Positions 24,552-32,001 of a stretch of 32,001 bases of DNA are shown one piece after another. Positions within the stretch are counted from its first letter, which is position 1; each line of letters starts with the position of its first letter. Below the pieces are notes generated by a model. It was given only the letters and a program-made list of their open reading frames with translations. It made no database searches and was not told the DNA's origin. The translations under genes and the position numbers were made by a program. This stretch comes from Hyphomicrobiales bacterium (GTDB lineage Bacteria > Pseudomonadota > Alphaproteobacteria > Rhizobiales > Kaistiaceae): the NCBI GenBank assembly GCA_024222895.1, contig JAAEOR010000566.1, forward strand, positions 1 to 32,001, in the 5' to 3' direction.

Positions 24552-25211
24552 ATGATCGCAGTTCGTCTTTCTCTCTGTCTTTTCTTCGCCCTCGCAGTGC
24601 CGAACCTGGCTATAGCTGACGATGCGCCGGAGCCGGGCGTGCGCTACAAGGTCACCGGCGTTGCCAGCGACGACACGCTGAACGTCCGGGCCCAGCCCGG
24701 CACGGACGCCGACATCATCGGCGCCATCGGCCCCGATGCCGGCAATGTCATCGTCACCGGATCAAGCTGGAAGGTCGGTCAGTCGACCTGGTGGGAACTT
24801 CCTTTTCCGGGCGCCGACCGCGGCCTGGGCTGGGTCAATGGGCGGTTCCTGACCCGCCAGACGGATTCAGCGGCGGAGGATACCAACTATCCGCTCGACT
24901 GCGGCGGCACCGAGCCGTTCTGGTCGTTGACGGTCCAGGGCGACCGGGCACAGTTCAAACTGTGGATCGAAGAAGAGGAACAGACCCTCGACGCAAGCCG
25001 ATGGATGGCGGCCCGGGGCATGCGCGGCTGGTTCGTCGTCCGGCTGGCCGAGACGGAAACAACCGGCGGCGGCGGGCTCCTGACCGTGCGTAGTGCCGAC
25101 CAGGCGTTTTGTTCCGATGACATGTCCGACACCGACTATCCGTTCTTCGCAACCGTCATCCTGCCCGACGACCAGGTCTTCGGTGGCTGCTGCAGCCGCG
25201 GCGCGCCTTGA
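24552..25211 (+). CDS. Secreted SH3-domain protein with a GTEPFW C-terminal domain
   Basis: The 219-residue protein has a signal peptide (MIAVRLSLCLFFALAVPNLA). Next comes a bacterial SH3 domain at about residues 30-100, with DTLNVRAQPGTDADIIGAIG and GLGWVNGRFL. After a short linker comes a domain that starts CGGTEPFWSLTVQGDRAQF and ends CSDDMSDTDYPFFATVILP and GGCC. The GTEPFW and MSD.DYPF motifs mark an uncharacterised envelope domain seen in many proteobacterial lipoproteins and periplasmic proteins. Cysteines in the C-terminal part could form disulfides. AGGAAGGA lies before ATG 24552. It is probably periplasmic, perhaps peptidoglycan-associated. It converges on the SWIM gene at 25288. 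Confidence 0.8.
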   Translation: MIAVRLSLCLFFALAVPNLAIADDAPEPGVRYKVTGVASDDTLNVRAQPGTDADIIGAIGPDAGNVIVTGSSWKVGQSTWWELPFPGADRGLGWVNGRFLTRQTDSAAEDTNYPLDCGGTEPFWSLTVQGDRAQFKLWIEEEEQTLDASRWMAARGMRGWFVVRLAETETTGGGGLLTVRSADQAFCSDDMSDTDYPFFATVILPDDQVFGGCCSRGAP

Positions 25212-25231
25212 TCGGTCCCGCAACGCCTGCA

Positions 25232-25250
25232 CCCGCTCCTCTGGGGCGGG
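25232..25250. terminator. Hairpin between convergent genes
   Basis: CCCGCTCC and GGGGCGGG pair over 8 bp (one G-U pair on the plus-strand transcript) around a TCT loop, 20 bases after the stop of the SH3 protein gene and just beyond the end of the SWIM gene. There is no T-run, so its termination strength is uncertain. Confidence 0.35.
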
Positions 25251-25287
25251 GTAGTCAGTACTTCAGGCGCCCACACCGATTCGGTTG

Positions 25288-26352
25288 TCACGGGCTGTCA
25301 CGCCGGCGCTGACGAAGCGGGAGCCTGCGACGGCGCTGTTGACGTCCTTTCCCGGGACCAGCGGGTGTTTTCGGCTCGGTCTCTGCATCCTTTGGCGCCG
25401 AGCGCCGTGACCTGGCGGCGGCGGGCTTCTTTTCCGGCGCAGCCTCCTTTTGTTTCGGAGCCTTGGACCGAGACCGCTTGACGACGGGGGACTTCTTTTC
25501 TGATGCAGCCTCCTTGTGTTTCGGAGCCTCGGACCGAGGCCGTTTGGCGGCGGGGGGCTTTTTTCCCGACGCAGCCTCCTTGTGTTTCGGAGTCTTGGAC
25601 CGAGGTCGCTTCGCAGCGGGACCTGGAGCATCGGAACTGACGGTCGCGGCCATCTCCAATCCAAACAACGCCGCAACATCGCTGTCTTCAAGCACCTTGT
25701 CTCCGGCCGGCGCTCCCTTGTTGAGCTCATCCGGTCCGGCGCCGACAAGCAGATCCTTTTCGTCCACACCACGCAATACGAACAGAAGATGCGGCTCCTG
25801 ATCGAGTCTGGCTCCAATGCCATAAAGTGCCGCAGCAACGTGCTTGCACATATCGGCCCAGTCCGGGCAGTCGCAGGAAAGCTCGATTTCCCCCGGCGAG
25901 GGAAACAAGCCATCGCCCTTGCGACTGACGCGGTCCATTACGTTCGTGGTCAAACGGCCTTGCAGGAGTTCCACAAGCGAGTCGATCGTGCCGCCGCAAT
26001 CCTGACAGATGGATTTCCAGCGTTTCCCTCTGACCGGCGTGACGGTAATACTGACGTTGTAGAGATCAGACCCGGCAACTATTGCAACGACTTCGCCTTT
26101 CCTGATCTGCAGGTCCAGGACGGAGCCGTTGCGAACGTAAGATCGGCCGCGCGGTAGCCTGTTCGCGTAGTCGCTGTAGAGCTCCAGGTTTGTGCACCAA
26201 GAGCGGCCCCAGAAGCTCCTGGCGATCGTCCGGCCTTCAATCGTAATCGGGGAAACGGAGTTTCCCTCCGCTCTCAACTCGGCCAGCATCTGCCGGGCTC
26301 GGCGCCGTCGTTCGGCCACCGACACATACGATGGCCACCCGAAGTAGCTCAT
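25288..26352 (-). CDS. SWIM zinc-finger protein with a lysine-rich repeat tail
   Basis: This 354-residue protein has a SWIM zinc finger at residues 160-171 (C-x-C-x6-C-x-H, CDCPDWADMCKH), a module that binds nucleic acid or protein. The 150 residues before it (SFWGRSWCTNLELYSDYANR, then RGRSYVRNGSVLDLQI) are the domain usually found with SWIM in bacteria. After about residue 243 comes a low-complexity tail of three 22-residue repeats of the type KRPRSKTPKHKEAASGKK. It is strongly basic and like histone H1 tails, probably a nonspecific DNA-binding arm. AAGGAG for this gene sits inside the last codons of the SNF2 gene, whose stop is four bases upstream, so the two are translationally coupled. 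The pair is likely to work together on DNA; the exact role is unknown. Confidence 0.88.
   Translation of the reverse strand: MSYFGWPSYVSVAERRRRARQMLAELRAEGNSVSPITIEGRTIARSFWGRSWCTNLELYSDYANRLPRGRSYVRNGSVLDLQIRKGEVVAIVAGSDLYNVSITVTPVRGKRWKSICQDCGGTIDSLVELLQGRLTTNVMDRVSRKGDGLFPSPGEIELSCDCPDWADMCKHVAAALYGIGARLDQEPHLLFVLRGVDEKDLLVGAGPDELNKGAPAGDKVLEDSDVAALFGLEMAATVSSDAPGPAAKRPRSKTPKHKEAASGKKPPAAKRPRSEAPKHKEAASEKKSPVVKRSRSKAPKQKEAAPEKKPAAARSRRSAPKDAETEPKTPAGPGKGRQQRRRRLPLRQRRRDSP
25418..25622. repeat. 66-bp tandem repeat inside the SWIM protein gene
   Basis: The motif AGCCTCCTT(T/G)TGTTTCGGAG recurs at 25441, 25507 and 25573, an exact 66-base period, with matching sequence continuing into partial copies on both sides. 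Units 2 and 3 share long identical stretches, which implies recent duplication. The period equals 22 codons, so unit number can change without shifting the frame of the basic tail. Confidence 0.85.
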
Positions 26353-26356
26353 CCCA

Positions 26357-29053
26357 TCAGGTCTCCTTCATTGCAGCGTCAAGGTCGAGCGCCACGAGTT
26401 TCAGCAAATCTTCGTCTTTCATCTCGGTCAACATCGCGTCAGCAGCTCCGCCGAGAACATCCCCAGCCAATTTCTGCTTTGACTCTATGATTCGGTCAAT
26501 CTTCTCCTCGACAGTTCCTCGGCAAATGAACTTGTGCACGAGCACGTTTCTGGTCTGCCCGATCCGGAAAGCACGGTCGGTCGCCTGGTTCTCCACGGCC
26601 GGATTCCACCATCTATCAAAATGGATGACGTGTGAGGCGGCAGTCAGGTTGAGCCCGGCGCCTCCGGCTTTGAGAGACAAAACGAAAAACGGTGGGCCTT
26701 CGTCAGTCTGGAACTGCTTCACCAGATCCTTGCGTTTCCTGACCTCGGTGGCGCCGTGCAGGACGAGTCCGGGTCGGCCGAACACTGAGCCCAGGAACGC
26801 CGCGAGTGGCGCCGTCGTCTCCTTGAACTGCGTGAAAACGAGCACTTTTTCCTGCCGGGCAGCGATAACCTCGGTGATATCGCGCAGACGTCCGAGCTTG
26901 CCGCTGTCCCCTTCTGCCCATGAATCGTCGCCGAGCCATTGCGAGGGATGGTTGCAGATCTGCTTCAGCCGCATGAGGAAAGCCAGGACGACGCCCCTGC
27001 GCTCTATTCCATCCGTATCAGCAAGCCGCTCAGAAAGGTCGTTCACCGCCTGCGCGTAAAGGGCTGCCTGCTTGCGGGCCAGGGGGCAAAAGGCCTTCAC
27101 TTCAGTCTTGTCCGGCAGGTCGGCGATGACGCTCTTGTCGGTCTTCAGACGTCGAAGGATGTACGGGCGTACCAGGTCGCGGAGCGCGCCGTAAGAGGTG
27201 TGCGGCTGCTCCGCGAGGTGCTTGACGAAAGATGAAAACTGCTTCGACGATCCCAACAGTCCGGGATTGATGAAGTCGATGATCGACCACAGGTCACCGA
27301 GCCGGTTTTCGATCGGCGTGCCGGTCAGTGCGATACGCGCATCGGCCCGCAATTGCTTGACCGTTCTGGTCTGCTTCGTAGCCGGGTTCTTGATGGCCTG
27401 GGCCTCGTCGACAATTGCCAGCCGCCAGGACGTCGTCCCCAACCAGGATGTCCGCGTCAAAAAGCCATAACTGGTGATGACCAGGTCAATATTGGTCAGG
27501 TCGACCTGGCTCGTCGGTCGCGCCCCCGCCGTCGAGGCTGACGGATGAACCACGATTGCCTTGAGATCCGGTGCGAATCGGGCGGTCTCCGCCGCCCAGT
27601 TGGCCAGCAGCGAGGCCGGTGCGACGAGAAGGCATGGTTTTCGCTTGTCACCAGCTTCGTCCTTCAGGACGAGCAACAGCGACAGCACCTGAATGGTCTT
27701 GCCCAGCCCCATGTCGTCGGCAAGGCAAGCCCCCAGCCTGAGCTGCACAAGCAGATACAGCCATTGCAGCCCGATCTGCTGATAGGGCCGCAATGTACCC
27801 ATGAAGGTCGGACCGGGGTCGATCGACGACAGCTCGTCGGGCTGGCGCAACGCCATCAGCTTTTCCGACAGCCAGGGACCAGCCACGGTTTCACTCCAGG
27901 CCGCGTCGACCTCGTCGGCAGCATCGTCGCCGCCAATGCCCGCCCCGGCCAGCATGCGCATCGCCTCGCCAAACGATAAGCCGGCCCCGGCCGCCTGGCG
28001 CTCGACAGTCTCGAATTGCTCGAGTGTCCGATTCAAACGTTCTTGATCGACCTCGACCCAATTGCCACGGATCATGGCCAAACCATCGGATTGCGCCAGC
28101 AGTTGCTTGATTTCCGCCGCTGAGAGCTTCTCGCCGTCGATCGTTACCTCAATCCGGAAGTCGAGTAACGCGTCCAACCCTACGCTTGACGGGGCGCTCC
28201 CCCCGATCGTCGCCCTTACTCGCGGGCGCGCAGGCCGGTTCATGCGCCAGTTCGCCGGCATCCGCACGATGACCCCGGCGCGCTCGAGTGCGGGCGCGTC
28301 CTTGAGGAATTGCATGGCCTGCCTGGGACGCCAGCGCAAGGCGTGAAAAATCTCGCCTGAATCGACCATTGTCTTCAACCACACACAATGCTCCGCCGCG
28401 CGTTGGACGGGAATCAGCAGTGAAAGCAGGCGCTCGCGGTTTTCTGCCCCGGAGTATTCCTGCAAGGCCTTGCCGAGCGGCAGGTGCTGGGCCTTGGCCG
28501 CAGCCGAAAGTCTGGTCGTGTAGGTCGCAACAAACGCAAAGGGAGCATCCTCGTCCTTCCGATTCTCCGCGAGGTTGAAATGAACGCGCCCAACCAAGTT
28601 CCAGGCCGGATGACGGCTCTTGAGAAACGCCTGCGCACCGACTCCGGTCTCCGCCAAATCGGCATCAAAAGCAGCATCGATACTTCGCCACAGGTCGGCC
28701 AGGACAGCCGCCGTCAGATATTCAGCGCCGATCATTGGAGGCACGGCCCCGGCGATCGTAGCCAACTCGCTGTCTGCCGGGATCGGCACCGGCGGCTTGG
28801 TTTGATCGACCCCGAAATCGGGGAGCACGCACATTGAAGTCATGTAGCGCGCTCCGAAGTCTCGCCAGTACGACAGTGCCGGGGGCAGAGCGGTCCCGAC
28901 TTCATTGGCACCGAGCCACAACAATCCATGCCCGGCTCCGCGGTCGAACGCCTTCTTCAGTCGCGAGCCCAGCCCGGCCTCCAGTGTCGACGTTTCCGTC
29001 GTCGGCCGGAGGATCAACAACCCATGAGGGGTAAGAACGGGTTCCAGTTTCAT
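26357..29053 (-). CDS. SNF2-family DNA-dependent ATPase/helicase
   Basis: The 898-residue protein is a bacterial Snf2/Rad54-type translocase. The N-terminal 400 residues include a SNF2-associated domain (SVGLDALLDFRIEVTIDGEK, then MIRGNWVEVD, roughly 290-350). The motor starts near residue 418 (LRPYQQIGLQWL), with Walker A DMGLGKTIQVL near 446, DEAQ near 548, LTGTPIENRLGDLWS just after, and the C-terminal motif QATDRAFRIGQTR near 824. It should move on duplex DNA and remodel proteins or polymerase. ATG 29053 has AGGA 13 bases upstream, a little far. The SWIM gene follows after four bases and is coupled. In bacteria SNF2 ATPases act in transcription recycling (RapA), repair or phage defence; with no other defence gene beside it, no choice is made here. 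Confidence 0.92.
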   Translation of the reverse strand: MKLEPVLTPHGLLILRPTTETSTLEAGLGSRLKKAFDRGAGHGLLWLGANEVGTALPPALSYWRDFGARYMTSMCVLPDFGVDQTKPPVPIPADSELATIAGAVPPMIGAEYLTAAVLADLWRSIDAAFDADLAETGVGAQAFLKSRHPAWNLVGRVHFNLAENRKDEDAPFAFVATYTTRLSAAAKAQHLPLGKALQEYSGAENRERLLSLLIPVQRAAEHCVWLKTMVDSGEIFHALRWRPRQAMQFLKDAPALERAGVIVRMPANWRMNRPARPRVRATIGGSAPSSVGLDALLDFRIEVTIDGEKLSAAEIKQLLAQSDGLAMIRGNWVEVDQERLNRTLEQFETVERQAAGAGLSFGEAMRMLAGAGIGGDDAADEVDAAWSETVAGPWLSEKLMALRQPDELSSIDPGPTFMGTLRPYQQIGLQWLYLLVQLRLGACLADDMGLGKTIQVLSLLLVLKDEAGDKRKPCLLVAPASLLANWAAETARFAPDLKAIVVHPSASTAGARPTSQVDLTNIDLVITSYGFLTRTSWLGTTSWRLAIVDEAQAIKNPATKQTRTVKQLRADARIALTGTPIENRLGDLWSIIDFINPGLLGSSKQFSSFVKHLAEQPHTSYGALRDLVRPYILRRLKTDKSVIADLPDKTEVKAFCPLARKQAALYAQAVNDLSERLADTDGIERRGVVLAFLMRLKQICNHPSQWLGDDSWAEGDSGKLGRLRDITEVIAARQEKVLVFTQFKETTAPLAAFLGSVFGRPGLVLHGATEVRKRKDLVKQFQTDEGPPFFVLSLKAGGAGLNLTAASHVIHFDRWWNPAVENQATDRAFRIGQTRNVLVHKFICRGTVEEKIDRIIESKQKLAGDVLGGAADAMLTEMKDEDLLKLVALDLDAAMKET

Positions 29054-29442
29054 TGAAGCGTCATGTTCCTGAGTGCCCCGTGATGCGGACGCGATCGACG
29101 ACGAGTTGCGCGCCTCGAGAACTGCTTTTCGGTTGGTTCGTCGTTTGGTCTTGAATACCAAACGGACAGCGAGTTGACACCTCGAAGACCGCACGTGATA
29201 GCGCTCGCACACAGGTGCTTCGCGCTTCCCACGGCTGACTGACGCCGCAAGCGGAGGGGAGATCAAGCGATCAACCGTGCGAACCGGGATAACCCTAGGC
29301 GCGTTGCAGGCCGCCGTGATCGCCGGTCGACTGGCTCCCATTGACGGCCGCGTGGCCGGAACCCATTTCATGGCTGTCAGGCGCGCCGACAGCCATTCGC
29401 CTCGCTCGGCGCTTGCCATGCGTTGCGCCGGGCGCAAAAGCC
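29054..29442. other. Region between SNF2 and LacI genes
   Basis: This 389-base gap contains the SNF2 promoter (leftwards) and the end of the LacI transcript. A plus-strand frame from about 29265 to 29395 reads VRTGITLGALQAAVIAGRLA, then PIDGRVAGTHF, which faintly recalls the helix-turn-helix of excisionase or recombinase-like proteins. It has no ribosome site, so it is at most a fragment. Nothing else is recognised. Confidence 0.3.
29370..29396 (-). terminator. Possible terminator hairpin after the LacI gene
   Basis: ATGGCTGTC and GACAGCCAT form a perfect 9-bp stem with a 9-base GC-rich loop, 46 bases after the stop of the LacI-family gene. No T-run follows, so termination is only one possible role. 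Confidence 0.35.
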
Positions 29443-30447
29443 TCAGCCTCCCGCCACCGCCGTGGTGGCACGCACGACCAGCTGGGTGTCAAGCACATAG
29501 CGGACGTCACGGGTGGCACCGAGCCCGAGCATGTCAGCCAGCAGGCTGACCGCGGTTTCACCGGCCTCCCGCGAACGACTGGAGACCGACGTCAATGGCG
29601 GCACGGTCATCGCCCCCAGCACATCGTCACAGCCGACCAGGCTCATTGCCTCCGGTACAGCGATCCCGCGGCCGATCAGGCCGGAGAGCACCCCCTGGGC
29701 GATCAGATCGTCGAAGGCGATGGCAGCCGTCACGCCGCTGTTGACGATCGGTGCAACCGCGTCCTGCCCGGCCAGGAATGTCGGCTTGGCGGTCTTGACG
29801 TAGGTCACCTTGATCTTCAGCCGTGCAGCCGCCTTGCGCACCGCGGCGCGGCGCTGCTGGTTCGACCAGGATGCCGTCGGCCCACAGACATAGGCAATCT
29901 GCCGATGACCATGGCCGGCGAGATGCTCGACCGCCTCGCTGACCCCGGGACCCGAGTCGATCAACACCCGCGGAATGCCCTTGATGTCGCGGTTGATCAA
30001 CACCAGCGGCCGCCGATCCGCCAGAGCGTAGATATCGTCGGCTGACAGGCGCGACGAGGCGAGCACCAGACCTTCTGCCTGGCCCACCAGGCGATCGACC
30101 AACCGAATCTCGCGCCGGGACTCCTCGTCCGAGTGGCCAAGGAAAACGCAATAGTCGAAGGAATCCGCCCGGATCTGGGCCGAGCGGATCAACGGTGGAA
30201 AAAACGGATTGGCAACGTCGGGAACGATCAGGGCAATATTGCCATGGCGCCCGGTGCTCAGCGCCCGGGCGACCGGGTTGGGAACATAACCGAGAGCCCG
30301 GGCCGCCTTCTTGACCTGCTCGACCGTCTCGCGGCTCAGCATCTCCGGATGGGTGAACGCACGCGACACGGTCGATCGCGACACGCCGACACGATCGGCG
30401 ACCTGGCTGATTGTCGGCCGTGGGGCAGCCGCTTCACTACCGGTCAT
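29443..30447 (-). CDS. LacI-family transcriptional regulator
   Basis: The 334-residue protein has the LacI helix-turn-helix near its N-terminus (PTISQVADRVGVSRSTVSRA), the hinge helix segment GYVPNPVARALSTGR, and a sugar-binding-protein-like core (IALIVPDVANPFFPPLIRSA, DGLVLASSRLS-like region, AIAFDDLIAQGVLSGL). The start is uncertain: ATG 30447 is used, but an in-frame GTG at 30483 also exists and neither has a good ribosome site. It is divergent from the NagB-like/SIS operon, and a GCAACCGGTTGC palindrome with the central CG expected for LacI-type sites lies between them. It probably represses that operon until a sugar phosphate or amino sugar is present. Confidence 0.9.
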   Translation of the reverse strand: MTGSEAAAPRPTISQVADRVGVSRSTVSRAFTHPEMLSRETVEQVKKAARALGYVPNPVARALSTGRHGNIALIVPDVANPFFPPLIRSAQIRADSFDYCVFLGHSDEESRREIRLVDRLVGQAEGLVLASSRLSADDIYALADRRPLVLINRDIKGIPRVLIDSGPGVSEAVEHLAGHGHRQIAYVCGPTASWSNQQRRAAVRKAAARLKIKVTYVKTAKPTFLAGQDAVAPIVNSGVTAAIAFDDLIAQGVLSGLIGRGIAVPEAMSLVGCDDVLGAMTVPPLTSVSSRSREAGETAVSLLADMLGLGATRDVRYVLDTQLVVRATTAVAGG

Positions 30448-30549
30448 TGCCGGCAACGCTGGCGCATTGGCACCTGGGCACACTTCCGTTCATTGTCCCG
30501 GCTCTAGCATTATCCGGTCACTGGCAACAGGCTTGCTGCAGCGATCGAC

Positions 30550-30606
30550 TTGACAACGCAACCGGTTGCAGAGCACCTTCGATCGTGCCCGATCGTCTGG
30601 CCAGAC
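30550..30606 (+). promoter_or_regulatory. LacI-type operator with -35 box, and a second palindrome
   Basis: TTGACA at 30550-30555 is a perfect -35 hexamer. GCAACCGGTTGC at 30558-30569 is a perfect 12-base palindrome overlapping the -35/-10 spacer. Its AACCGGTT core is typical of LacI-family operators in proteobacteria. A second perfect 12-base palindrome, GTCTGGCCAGAC, is at 30595-30606. No convincing -10 box was seen. Binding here would block transcription of the gene at 30729. Confidence 0.6.
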
Positions 30607-30728
30607 CGCATTCCAAATGGCCACGGGCAGGCCGCGCGGGCAAACGGGACGGTCTTTGCTGACGCGATCAAGCAACCCATCGAGGGACTTTGGCGGGCAG
30701 CGTTCGCATCAGGCAGCGGAGGAATTGA

Positions 30729-31493
30729 ATGACGCCGCAGATCGGCACCGGATCGCGCACTCTGGATGTCCGTCGCTACCGGTCGCGGGCCGAGATGGGC
30801 CGCGCCGCCGCTGCCGATATCGCCGGGGATCTTCGCGTGCGCCTGGCAGCCGCGCCTGCGGTTCGGGTTATCTTCGCGTCAGCGCCAAGCCAGTCTGAGA
30901 TGCTGAACGCCCTTGCCGCCGAAGAAGACATCGACTGGCCGCGGGTCGAGGCGTTCCACATGGACGACTATATCGGCCTCGATGCCGCCGCGCCGCAGCG
31001 TTTCAGCGTCTGGCTCGAAAACAATTTCTTCAACCGCATTCCGATCGGCGCCTTCCAACGAATCGAGCCAGATCCGGACCCGATTGCCTGCGCTCGTGAC
31101 TACACCGAACTGTTGGCTCGGGCACCGATCGACATCGTCTGCCTCGGCATCGGCGTCAACGGTCATCTGGCGTTCAACGACCCGCCGGACGCCGATTTTG
31201 ACGATCCGGATGACGTCCGGATCGTCGCGCTCGATGCCGTTAGCCGACAACAGCAGGTCGACGACGCCTGTTTTGACACGCTATCAACGGTGCCGACTCA
31301 CGCCGTCACCCTGACAATACCCCGCCTGTTGCGCAGCGACCGGATGGTCTGTGTCGTGCCCGGCCGGGCGAAACGGGATGCCGCCCGCAAGACCTTGCAC
31401 GGCCCGTTCGGGCCGGCCGTGCCGGCGACGGCCCTTCGCCGGCACCCCCACTGTACGCTCTATCTCGACCAGGAGTCCGACCCCGATGGTTAG
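30729..31493 (+). CDS. NagB-like glucosamine-6-phosphate deaminase/isomerase family protein
   Basis: The 254-residue protein belongs to the glucosamine-6-phosphate deaminase/6-phosphogluconolactonase family. FHMDDYIGLD near residues 76-85 holds the Asp pair of the ring-opening step, and LGIGVNGHLAFNDP near 139-152 is the active-site loop with H146. In E. coli NagB this loop reads NDGH...NEP; here the catalytic Asp position is Asn (N144) and the Glu is Asp (D151). The product may therefore act on a related amino-sugar phosphate. A strong GGAGG lies six bases before ATG 30729. The SIS gene overlaps its end by eight bases, so they are cotranslated, and the LacI regulator and its palindromic operator lie upstream. 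Cytoplasmic. Confidence 0.85.
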   Translation: MTPQIGTGSRTLDVRRYRSRAEMGRAAAADIAGDLRVRLAAAPAVRVIFASAPSQSEMLNALAAEEDIDWPRVEAFHMDDYIGLDAAAPQRFSVWLENNFFNRIPIGAFQRIEPDPDPIACARDYTELLARAPIDIVCLGIGVNGHLAFNDPPDADFDDPDDVRIVALDAVSRQQQVDDACFDTLSTVPTHAVTLTIPRLLRSDRMVCVVPGRAKRDAARKTLHGPFGPAVPATALRRHPHCTLYLDQESDPDG

Positions 31494-32001
31494 CAACATC
31501 AACGCCGACGCACTGTGTGCGGGGTATTTCGAATCGACCACCCGGTTGATGCGCGAGATCCTCGATCAGGAGGGCGGCGCCCTCGACCTGGCCGCAGCTC
31601 GTGTGGCGGAGCAGGTGGCCGCAGACCGGCTGGTTCATGTCTATGGCCCGGGCGGCCACTCCAATCTCGCTGCGCAGGAGATCTTCTTCCGCGCCGGCGG
31701 CCTGACCCATGTCGCCGCGATTCTCGACGAGGGCACCTTGCTCTCCAACGGAGCGTTTCGCTCCATGGCGATCGAGCGGCTGCCCGGCTACGGCAAGGTC
31801 GTCATTGCCGACCGGCGGCTCGGGCCCGATGACCTGCTCATTCTGGTCAATGCCTACGGGATCAACGCGGCGCTGATCGACGCCGCACTGGAAGCAAGGC
31901 GGCGCGGCGTCTCGACCATCGGCATCAGTTCCCGCCGCCATGCCGAGGCGGCCGCCAAGGATCACCCGGCTCGCCACCCGACCGCCCAGAACCTGCACGA
32001 C
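31486..32001 (+). CDS. SIS-domain sugar isomerase-like protein (partial, runs off the window)
   Basis: The 172 visible residues form most of a SIS (sugar isomerase) domain. A helical N-terminus (YFESTTRLMREILDQEGGAL) leads to RLVHVYGPGGHSNLAAQEIF, the phosphosugar-binding loop, then DDLLILVNAYGINAALIDAA and RGVSTIGISSRRHAEA, typical of the uncharacterised SIS group related to UPF0309. It probably binds a sugar phosphate and isomerises it or deaminates it with the NagB-like partner. AGGAG lies about ten bases before ATG 31486. The start overlaps the last eight bases of the NagB-like gene (ATGGTTAG), a coupling arrangement. The C-terminus and any further operon genes are beyond the window. Confidence 0.85.
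   Translation, partial: MVSNINADALCAGYFESTTRLMREILDQEGGALDLAAARVAEQVAADRLVHVYGPGGHSNLAAQEIFFRAGGLTHVAAILDEGTLLSNGAFRSMAIERLPGYGKVVIADRRLGPDDLLILVNAYGINAALIDAALEARRRGVSTIGISSRRHAEAAAKDHPARHPTAQNLHD

Noticed and set aside
29265-29395. Short plus-strand peptide resembling an excisionase helix-turn-helix
   Set aside because: No ribosome site or start, and the resemblance covers about 30 residues only.

Overview
The window is GC-rich (roughly two thirds G+C by eye). Codon use, the protein families and two small proteins of a kind I associate with Rhodospirillales-like bacteria suggest an environmental alphaproteobacterium. This placement is inference. No rRNA, tRNA or complete insertion sequence is visible.

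Layout. 1-2516: the tail of a membrane protein, then a two-gene periplasmic FAD dehydrogenase (Tat-exported small subunit plus GMC-type large subunit with an Fe-S cysteine motif) without the usual cytochrome subunit. 2790-5840: an intact type I-C cas3 standing alone, followed by a ruined CRISPR array. Four repeat copies remain, two in each orientation. 5888-8079: a SnoaL-like protein and a sulfotransferase, divergent from a LysR regulator, with a palindrome between them. 8257-10412: a hydroxyproline-catabolism pair (enolase-superfamily dehydratase or epimerase, and a DapA-family deaminase). 10556-13023: a methyltransferase, two palindromic intergenic repeats, an orphan NMT1/THI5-type binding protein and the tail of a lost aldo/keto reductase.

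13027-16566, all on the minus strand: a fatty acid desaturase with two small conserved proteins, and an RhlE-type RNA helicase. 16896-21385: a GlpD/EryB-like dehydrogenase coupled to a LyxK-like FGGY kinase, divergent from a PfkB kinase, probably a polyol or sugar route. 21650-25211, plus strand: a periplasmic FecR-domain protein, a glyoxalase-fold protein, an ion transporter and an SH3 plus GTEPFW-motif secreted protein.

25288-29053: a translationally coupled SNF2 helicase and SWIM zinc-finger protein. The latter ends in a lysine-rich tail made of 66-bp tandem repeats. 29443-32001: a LacI regulator divergent from a NagB-like deaminase and a SIS-domain protein (cut by the window end), with a palindromic operator between them. 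This looks like an amino-sugar phosphate operon.

The most unusual items are the solitary, apparently intact cas3 beside an array whose surviving repeats face opposite ways, the SNF2/SWIM pair with its repetitive tail, and the kinase-dehydrogenase-kinase sugar locus of unknown substrate. I did not find a clearly new system.
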